NCBI GenBank assembly: GCA_036383255.1
Contig: DASVOS010000006.1
Span: 1-64,000, forward strand
DNA length: 64,000 nucleotides
Source: Gammaproteobacteria bacterium
GTDB lineage: Bacteria > Pseudomonadota > Gammaproteobacteria > Natronospirales > REEB76
Direction of reading: 5' to 3'
Shown here: piece after piece, positions 59,412-64,000 of the stretch
Position numbering within the stretch: position 1 is the stretch's first letter
Layout: each line of letters starts with the position of its first letter
Program-made: the position numbers and the translations under genes
Notes under the pieces: model-generated
What the model saw: the letters and a program-made list of their open reading frames with translations, nothing else
Told to the model about the DNA's origin: nothing
Database searches by the model: none

Positions 59412-60599
59412 GTGGAATCCAGCAAGCTCATGAAAGTGGCCGTCGGCGACCTGAAGATCGGCATGTACGTCGATCGTCTGGATCGCCCGTGGACGGAGAC
59501 CCGCTTCATGTACCAGGGGTTCTTCGTCCAGAACCAGGAGGCCATCGAGGAACTGCAGCGCACCTGCGAACACGTGTTCGTGGATGCCGCGCGCCGCGAG
59601 GAGGCCAAGCCCGCTGCGCCGCGCCAGCTCCACGTCGAGCGCTACCCGGTGACCGCGCTGGCCGAGAAGGAGATCGTGCGCGCCAAGTCCATCCACCGGG
59701 AAGCCAGCGCCGCCGCCAAGGCCATATTCACCCAGATGCTGCAGAGCGGCCGGCTCGACATCGACCTCGCCCGCCTCACCGTCGGCACCATGCTGGACAG
59801 CATGCTGAGAAACCCGGACGCATTGGTCTGGCTCACCCGCATGAAGCAGCACGACTCCTACATCTTCAGCCACGCCCTCAACGCCTCCATCTGGGGTATC
59901 GCCTTCGCCCGGCACCTGGGGCTGGACCAAGACGAGATCTACGAGGTGGGCCTGGGCTGCATGCTGTTCGACGTGGGCAAGACCCAGCTCCCGCTCACCC
60001 TCCTGCTCAAGCCCATGCCGCTTACGGAGGAGGAGACCAAGCTCGAGCGCACCCACGTGGCCCACAGCCTCACCATCCTGCGCGGCATGGAAGGCATCAC
60101 CCCGCGTATCATGGAGATGGTGAAGTGCCACCACGAGCGCTTCGACGGCAGCGGCTACGCCGGCGGCCTGAAGGGCGCCGCCATCCCCGTGTTCGCCAAG
60201 ATCGCCGGTATCGTGGACACCTACGACGCCCTGGTGAGCTTCCGCCCCTATGCCGGCGAGCGCTCGCCCCACGAGGCCGTGCGCTACGTCTACGGCCTGC
60301 GCGGCACCCTGTTCCAGCCCGAGGTGGTGGAGAAGTTCATGCAGCTCGTGGGCGCGTTCCCCACGGGCTCCGTGGTGGAGCTCAACACCGGCGCGGTGGG
60401 CGTGGTGCTCGCCCAGAACCAGCAGCGCCTGCGTCCGCGCCTCGCCCTGGTGCTGGACGAGGACAAGCGCCGCATGGAGTATCCGGCGGTGGTGGACATG
60501 ATGTACGACAATCCCTGGTCCGACAGCGGCCAGTTCTGGGTGGACCGTTGCCTGCAGAACGGCGCCTATGGAGTGGACCCTCAACAACTAGGCATCTGA
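59412..60599 (+). CDS. HD-GYP-family protein with degenerate active site
   Basis: A 395-residue cytoplasmic protein: an N-terminal DUF3391-like domain (about 8-70, KVAVGDLKIGMYVDRLDRPW) and a HD-GYP domain (about 140-320). The HD pair of the family (normally LLHDIGK) reads MLFDVGK (Phe186, Asp187), and GYP reads GYA in HHERFDGSGYAGG (240-252). Other ligands remain: His154, His215 or His218, His240/His241 and Asp269. Loss of the HD His should hurt c-di-GMP phosphodiesterase activity, so it may be a c-di-GMP sensor. The GTG at 59412 with GGAG 6 nt upstream is used; the ATG at 59430 is an alternative. Confidence 0.88.
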   Translation: MESSKLMKVAVGDLKIGMYVDRLDRPWTETRFMYQGFFVQNQEAIEELQRTCEHVFVDAARREEAKPAAPRQLHVERYPVTALAEKEIVRAKSIHREASAAAKAIFTQMLQSGRLDIDLARLTVGTMLDSMLRNPDALVWLTRMKQHDSYIFSHALNASIWGIAFARHLGLDQDEIYEVGLGCMLFDVGKTQLPLTLLLKPMPLTEEETKLERTHVAHSLTILRGMEGITPRIMEMVKCHHERFDGSGYAGGLKGAAIPVFAKIAGIVDTYDALVSFRPYAGERSPHEAVRYVYGLRGTLFQPEVVEKFMQLVGAFPTGSVVELNTGAVGVVLAQNQQRLRPRLALVLDEDKRRMEYPAVVDMMYDNPWSDSGQFWVDRCLQNGAYGVDPQQLGI

Positions 60600-60625
60600 C
60601 TTCCGCGTTCCTTTATAGTGTTTCC

Positions 60626-61393
60626 ATGACCGAATCCATTCGCCACTTCGGCGCCCACCGCGACGCCCCCGACCCCCGCGACCGCGCCTTCAGCCTCCCG
60701 CCTCACCGGCTGAAAGACCTGCCCGCTTCCGTGGACCTGCGCCCCCACTGCCCGCCGGTCTACGACCAGCGTCCGCTCCATAGCTGCACCGCGAACGCCG
60801 CCGCCGCGGCGGTGCAATACGAGCGCAAGCGCCACGGCCTGGCTCCCGACTTCACCCCCTCGCGCCTTTTCATCTACTACAACGAGCGCAGGCTCCTTGG
60901 CACCGCCCATAAGGATGCCGGCGCGCCGCTGCGCGAGGCCATCAAGGTACTGGCCAAGCACGGGGACTGCCCCGAGCACCACTGGCCCTACGAGGCCGCC
61001 AAGGTCAACGTCGAGCCGCCGCACCCCTGCTACCGGGACGCAGTGCGCTACCGGGACATGGTCTATGAACGCGTTCCCCAGGACCTGGCCCACATGAAGG
61101 GCTGCCTCGCTGCGCGCCAGGCCTTCGTGCTGGCCTTCGGCGTGTATGAGAGCTCCGAGACCAAGGAAGCCGCCAAGGCCTGCACCATGCCCATCCCCAA
61201 GGAAGGCGAGAAGTTCCTGGGCAACCACGCCGTGATGGCCGTGGGCTATGACGATGCCCACGGGCACTTCATCCTGCGCAACTCCTGGGGGCCGCACTGG
61301 GGGAGGGAAGGGCACTTCTTCCTGCCCTACCGTTACCTCACCGACCCCAAGCTCGCCGGCGACCTCTGGACCCTGCGGCTCGCGACTGGTTAA
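60626..61393 (+). CDS. papain-like (C1) cysteine protease, cytoplasmic
   Basis: A 255-residue C1A-type peptidase. The oxyanion Gln48 and nucleophile Cys54 are in YDQRPLHSCTANA, His201 in GNHAVMAVGYDD, and Asn219 in ILRNSWGPHWG, so the catalytic set is complete. There is no signal peptide and no long inhibitory propeptide (about 33 residues precede the mature-type start LPASVDLRP), so it is probably cytoplasmic and not made as a classical zymogen. It is 26 nt after the HD-GYP-like gene and may share its transcript. The substrate is unknown. Confidence 0.9.
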   Translation: MTESIRHFGAHRDAPDPRDRAFSLPPHRLKDLPASVDLRPHCPPVYDQRPLHSCTANAAAAAVQYERKRHGLAPDFTPSRLFIYYNERRLLGTAHKDAGAPLREAIKVLAKHGDCPEHHWPYEAAKVNVEPPHPCYRDAVRYRDMVYERVPQDLAHMKGCLAARQAFVLAFGVYESSETKEAAKACTMPIPKEGEKFLGNHAVMAVGYDDAHGHFILRNSWGPHWGREGHFFLPYRYLTDPKLAGDLWTLRLATG

Positions 61394-61433
61394 GATTGAG
61401 CCCAGCTTTCCACCCCATCATCAGGAGCACGTC

Positions 61434-61538
61434 ATGAGCAAAGGTATGGAACGCAAGAAGGAAGACAAGAAGAAGCCCCAGAAGAGCCTCAAGGAGAAGC
61501 GCGCTGAAAAAGCCGCGAAGCGCGCTTCGCGCGGCTGA
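61434..61538 (+). CDS. very small Lys-rich protein
   Basis: A 34-residue protein with about half of its residues Lys/Arg and several Glu (starts MSKGMERKKEDKKK, ends KRASRG). It is preceded by CAGGAG 7 nt before the ATG and followed by a strong terminator, so it is very likely translated. I recall similar tiny basic proteins in other proteobacteria but no function. It lies 40 nt after the protease gene. RNA or ribosome binding is a guess from charge only. Confidence 0.7.
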   Translation: MSKGMERKKEDKKKPQKSLKEKRAEKAAKRASRG

Positions 61539-61560
61539 TTTAGCTCGCGCCGTCTTAGAG

Positions 61561-61584
61561 AAAGGGGAGCTTCGGCTCCCCTTT
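61561..61584 (+). terminator. terminator after the small basic protein gene
   Basis: A 10-bp perfect stem, AAAGGGGAGC with its complement, around TTCG, 22 nt after the stop. The arm ends in TTT. It would close the transcript of the HD-GYP-like, protease and small protein genes. Confidence 0.8.
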
Positions 61585-61599
61585 CCATTCCCGCATCGG

Positions 61600-61628
61600 T
61601 TGAACGCCCGCCGCCGCTCCGCTACGCT
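61600..61628 (+). promoter_or_regulatory. predicted promoter of the NHL-like gene
   Basis: TTGAAC (61600-61605), 17-bp spacer and TACGCT (61623-61628), 37 nt before the ATG at 61665. Confidence 0.5.
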
Positions 61629-61664
61629 CAAGTCAAATAACGCAGCGCGCCTCAAGGGGAACTC

Positions 61665-63431
61665 ATGGACCGCAAACGCCTGACCACGGTGCTCGCCGCC
61701 GTGGGCATCCTCGCCATCTGTGGCCTCGTGGGGCTGCGCCTGTGGGCCAACGCCCAGCGCAACGGCATGCCGCAGCTCGACATGGTCCACGTTGGGCCGG
61801 ACGGCCGCATCTACGCCATGCTGGCCGACACCCTCTATATAGAGGCGCCGGACGGGCGCTTCATCCGCTCCATCCCCCTGAGCCGCTTCGGCATCACCGG
61901 CTTCTTCGGCGATTTCGCCGTGCTGGCGGACGGCAGCCTGGTCCTGCCCGCCAGCGCGCAGCCGGCCGACAGCCTGCGCAAGGAAGTGCTCATCTACCAG
62001 CGCATCCCCACCAGCGGCGACGAGCAGCCGGACGCGGTGCCCCTCACGCGCTGTTCCCTCGCGGACTACAGCTGCACACCGCTCACGGGTGGGCAGGGCG
62101 GCCGCTACTTCCGCGCCGACCGCACCTTCAAGCTCGCGGTGGACGAGGCGGCTGGACGCATCTACGTCGCCGACACCGCCGCCCAGCGCCTGCTGATCCT
62201 GGACATGCAGGGCAGCGTGCTGGCCCGGCAGGCCGGTTTCGACTTCCCCAACCAGATCGAGCTCGCCGGCCCCGGCGCCGTGCGCGTGGCAGACACCAAC
62301 GACCATGCCCTGCGCAGGCTCACCGTCAGGGACGACGTGTTCGCCGGCGGCAGCTCCCAGCCCGTACCCGGCTGGCCCAAAACCGGCTCCCACTGCTTCC
62401 CGGTGGGCCTCGCGGCGGACCGCCTGGGCCAGCAGTGGGCGCTGCTCACGGACAACCACATCCGCAACGGCTGGCTCTACCGGGTGGATGTCGCCGGCAA
62501 GCCGGCGCTGCTCAAGCTGCCCGAGGGGTCCGACGTGCTCTTCCTCGCCGCCACGGCGGACACCGTGCTCGCCGCGGACCGGGCCCACTACGCCGTGCAC
62601 GTGTACGGGCTGGACGGGCAGGCGCGGCCGGACCTGGGCTCCGGCGAGTTCGCCGCGGCGCTCTCCGGCTTCGCCGCGAAGCGGCGCCTCTACGACGCGG
62701 CCTTCGACTACAGCTTCGTCGCCCTGCTCGCCGCGCTGCCGCTGCTGTTGGTGGCGCTACTCATCGTGCAGATGCAGCGCGGGCCTGCCGCCGGTGCCGA
62801 ACCTCTGCCTGGCCCAAGCGAGGGGACACCGGCGGTGGCCTGGCAGGGTGAGCAGGTGTTCCGCCGCCGCGTGGGCGGCATCGTGGACGCACGCGGGCGC
62901 CGTCGACTCTTGCTGCTGCTGTCGCTCGCCCTGGCGGCCCCGGTCGCCATCATCGTGCTGGTGCACGCCGGCCTCGGGCGTCCCAACCTCGTGTTCGGGT
63001 GGCATTCGGTCGTCACCGACCCGCGTCTCTATGTCATCGTGATCCTCGCCCTTGTCCTTCTCGTGTACGCCCTGCTATGCCGCCGCTATGAGCGCCTCAT
63101 CCTGGACCGGCACGGCATCCGCTACGTGAGCTGGCTCGGCGGGCCGCTCGCGTTCCTCGCGCCGCTGCAACCCGCCTGGCAGCTGCGCTGGGAGGAAGTG
63201 ATCGACGTGAGGCTGGTGGCCACCGCGCGGCAAGCGGCCCAGTGGTACTACGAACTCGCCCTGCGCCAGGGCGGCACGCGCCGCATCGGCGTCTTCGTGT
63301 GGCGCGACGCCAGTCAGCAGGACGAGACCGGCCTCGGCATCCGCGACCTGCAGGCGCGGGACCCGGCGCGCTTCAGACAGGCGCTCGCCGGCACGCGCCT
63401 CTTCGCCTATCTCAACCTGGCCAAGCCGTAA
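61665..63431 (+). CDS. NHL-like beta-propeller membrane protein
   Basis: A 588-residue protein: an N-terminal membrane helix (about 8-28), an extracytoplasmic part (about 35-335) with NHL/YVTN-type repeats (HVGPDGRIYAMLADTLYIEAPDGRFI, VDEAAGRIYVADTAAQRLLILDMQG), then three more membrane helices (about 350-370, 418-440, 452-475) and a cytoplasmic end (about 480-588). I recognise no named family. Propellers usually bind proteins or ligands, so a sensor or scaffold is possible. The ATG at 61665 has CAAGGGG. It ends in a strong terminator. Confidence 0.75.
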   Translation: MDRKRLTTVLAAVGILAICGLVGLRLWANAQRNGMPQLDMVHVGPDGRIYAMLADTLYIEAPDGRFIRSIPLSRFGITGFFGDFAVLADGSLVLPASAQPADSLRKEVLIYQRIPTSGDEQPDAVPLTRCSLADYSCTPLTGGQGGRYFRADRTFKLAVDEAAGRIYVADTAAQRLLILDMQGSVLARQAGFDFPNQIELAGPGAVRVADTNDHALRRLTVRDDVFAGGSSQPVPGWPKTGSHCFPVGLAADRLGQQWALLTDNHIRNGWLYRVDVAGKPALLKLPEGSDVLFLAATADTVLAADRAHYAVHVYGLDGQARPDLGSGEFAAALSGFAAKRRLYDAAFDYSFVALLAALPLLLVALLIVQMQRGPAAGAEPLPGPSEGTPAVAWQGEQVFRRRVGGIVDARGRRRLLLLLSLALAAPVAIIVLVHAGLGRPNLVFGWHSVVTDPRLYVIVILALVLLVYALLCRRYERLILDRHGIRYVSWLGGPLAFLAPLQPAWQLRWEEVIDVRLVATARQAAQWYYELALRQGGTRRIGVFVWRDASQQDETGLGIRDLQARDPARFRQALAGTRLFAYLNLAKP

Positions 63432-63451
63432 GCGGATGCGACACAAATAAG

Positions 63452-63476
63452 AAGGGGAGCCTCGGCTCCCCTTTTT
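63452..63476 (+). terminator. terminator of the NHL-like gene
   Basis: Stem AAGGGGAGC with GCTCCCCTT around CTCG, then a T-run (to 63476), 21 nt after the stop. Confidence 0.88.
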
Positions 63477-63496
63477 CATTTCTTCTTTCTCGGTGA

Positions 63497-63666
63497 GCAG
63501 CACTGCTGCGAACGACCGGGCAGGGAAAGCCCGGGCTGGGCGTCTCGCGTAGCAGGGCTTGCGGCACAGCCGCAAGCGACCGCACAGGATGTGCGGGCTG
63601 GGCTTTTTGCGGAGCAGGAGCACAGCAAAAAGCGAAGCGGGGAAGGTGGCGAAGCCACCACGCTTC
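63497..63666. repeat. serial hairpin cluster
   Basis: Six or more stems in 170 bp: 63497-63509 (GCAGCA), 63516-63534 (CCGGGC, loop AGGGAAA), 63557-63577 (9-bp GCTTGCGGC, loop ACA), 63580-63596 (CCGCACA, loop GGA), 63602-63633 (9-bp GCTTTTTGC) and 63645-63659 (GGTGGC, loop GAA) inside an outer GAAGCG/CGCTTC pair (63634-63666). GGGCTGGGC occurs twice between stems. No ORF here is credible. It is the largest of the four hairpin clusters in the window. Confidence 0.7.
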
Positions 63667-63675
63667 TTTAGGTCA

Positions 63676-63705
63676 TAAAAAAGCCGCCCATTGGGCGGCT
63701 TTTTT
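63676..63705. terminator. bidirectional terminator of the RHH gene
   Basis: A-run, AGCCGCCCA, inverted repeat and T-run in perfect symmetry (63676-63705), directly downstream of the minus-strand RHH gene. It can stop transcripts from both sides. Confidence 0.92.
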
Positions 63706-63706
63706 C

Positions 63707-63898
63707 TTAGCGTTTCTTGCGTCCCGTTGCCTCCGGCTCCCAGGGCTTCCCCGTACGGTACTCGATGTAATCCCTGATCAGCTTCCTCACCACTTGCGAG
63801 GGCGTCAGGTCCACGTCCGCGCACAGGGCCTCGAACGCGGCTTTCTTGCGCGGATCGATCAGGATCGTCAGGCGGGCGGTGCGGCTTTCCCGGGGCAT
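63707..63898 (-). CDS. small ribbon-helix-helix (CopG-like) DNA-binding protein
   Basis: A 63-residue protein. TARLTILIDPRKKAAFEALCADVDLTPSQVVRKLIRDYIEY fits the ribbon-helix-helix fold: one strand (ARLTILI) then two helices. Such proteins bind DNA as dimers and are often antitoxins. No toxin gene is next to it: a terminator follows at once, and upstream the window ends. A perfect inverted repeat (63915-63934) lies 17 bp upstream of its start and is probably its own operator. The C terminus is basic. Confidence 0.85.
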   Translation of the reverse strand: MPRESRTARLTILIDPRKKAAFEALCADVDLTPSQVVRKLIRDYIEYRTGKPWEPEATGRKKR

Positions 63899-63914
63899 AT
63901 TGCATCCGATTTAC

Positions 63915-63934
63915 ATGCTATGCACATAGCATGA
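63915..63934. promoter_or_regulatory. operator palindrome of the RHH gene
   Basis: CATGCTATG-CA-CATAGCATG, a perfect 9-bp inverted repeat. A TATTAT box (minus strand, 63940-63935) touches it, so a bound RHH protein would block its own promoter. Confidence 0.7.
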
Positions 63935-63940
63935 TAATAC

Positions 63941-64000
63941 TCGCCTGAGTGCCCCACAACCGGGCGTTTGTCACACAGGTCCCATGATCGCCATCCGGCA
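63941..64000. other. window end, no gene seen
   Basis: The last 60 bases hold no feature I can support beyond the probable upstream part of the RHH promoter. Confidence 0.4.

Overview
This is a GC-rich chromosomal window from a Gram-negative proteobacterium, most likely a gammaproteobacterium of the Xanthomonadales/Nevskiales kind. The evidence is gene content and order: thiS-thiG-trmB; asmA-like, mutY and yggX followed by tRNA-Phe (an order I know from Pseudomonas); an Mla-type lipid transport set; YfaZ-like outer-membrane protein; lipoproteins and outer-membrane signals. I cannot name the genus. There is no rRNA, no CRISPR array, no phage or integrase gene and no insertion sequence with a transposase.

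Layout. 0-5.7 kb: a minus-strand Mla/MCE lipid-transport operon (permease, ATPase, MCE protein, TPR lipoprotein) and thiS-thiG-trmB, then tRNA-Gly(CCC). 6-11.5 kb: a signalling block (multi-PAS histidine kinase, NarL-type regulator, lone receiver, GAF-GGDEF-EAL protein). 11.6-18.3 kb: AsmA-like protein, START-like protein, mutY, yggX, the ergothioneine pair egtB-egtD, tRNA-Phe. 18.5-25.3 kb: lipid-modifying enzymes (sterol-desaturase family and acyl desaturase), DksA-like zinc-finger protein, metallo-beta-lactamase-fold protein, SLT-like protein, small lipoprotein, DedA. 25.3-31.1 kb: three membrane c-di-GMP proteins. 31.2-47.6 kb: accessory metabolism and transport with many regulators (MarR, two LysR, Lrp, TetR), four EamA transporters, a ClC protein, a PLP decarboxylase, GST, glyoxalase-like protein, two AhpD-like proteins and a pirin. 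48.3-57.8 kb: a tight four-gene cluster of CHASE2-adenylate cyclase, a periplasmic beta-sandwich protein and two giant TPR-CHAT lipoproteins with caspase-type His/Cys motifs. 57.8-64 kb: MFS transporter, a degenerate HD-GYP protein, a papain-like protease, a tiny basic protein, an NHL-like membrane protein and a ribbon-helix-helix regulator.

The best candidate for an undescribed system is the cyclase/TPR-CHAT cluster. An extracytoplasmic CHASE2 sensor tied to cAMP synthesis is co-transcribed, by spacing, with two outer-membrane-type caspase-like lipoproteins. The last 650 bp of the two lipoprotein genes, covering the caspase-like catalytic part, are nearly identical while the sensor-like TPR parts have diverged, which points to gene conversion. 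Other unexplained structure: a duplicated promoter/operator shared by the PLP decarboxylase and an EamA transporter gene (40.4 and 42.0 kb), a candidate structured RNA with a strong terminator (45.26-45.44 kb), four clusters of serial hairpins whose stems differ but whose loops often read TCCC/GGGA, and recurring TATATA-centred palindromes.
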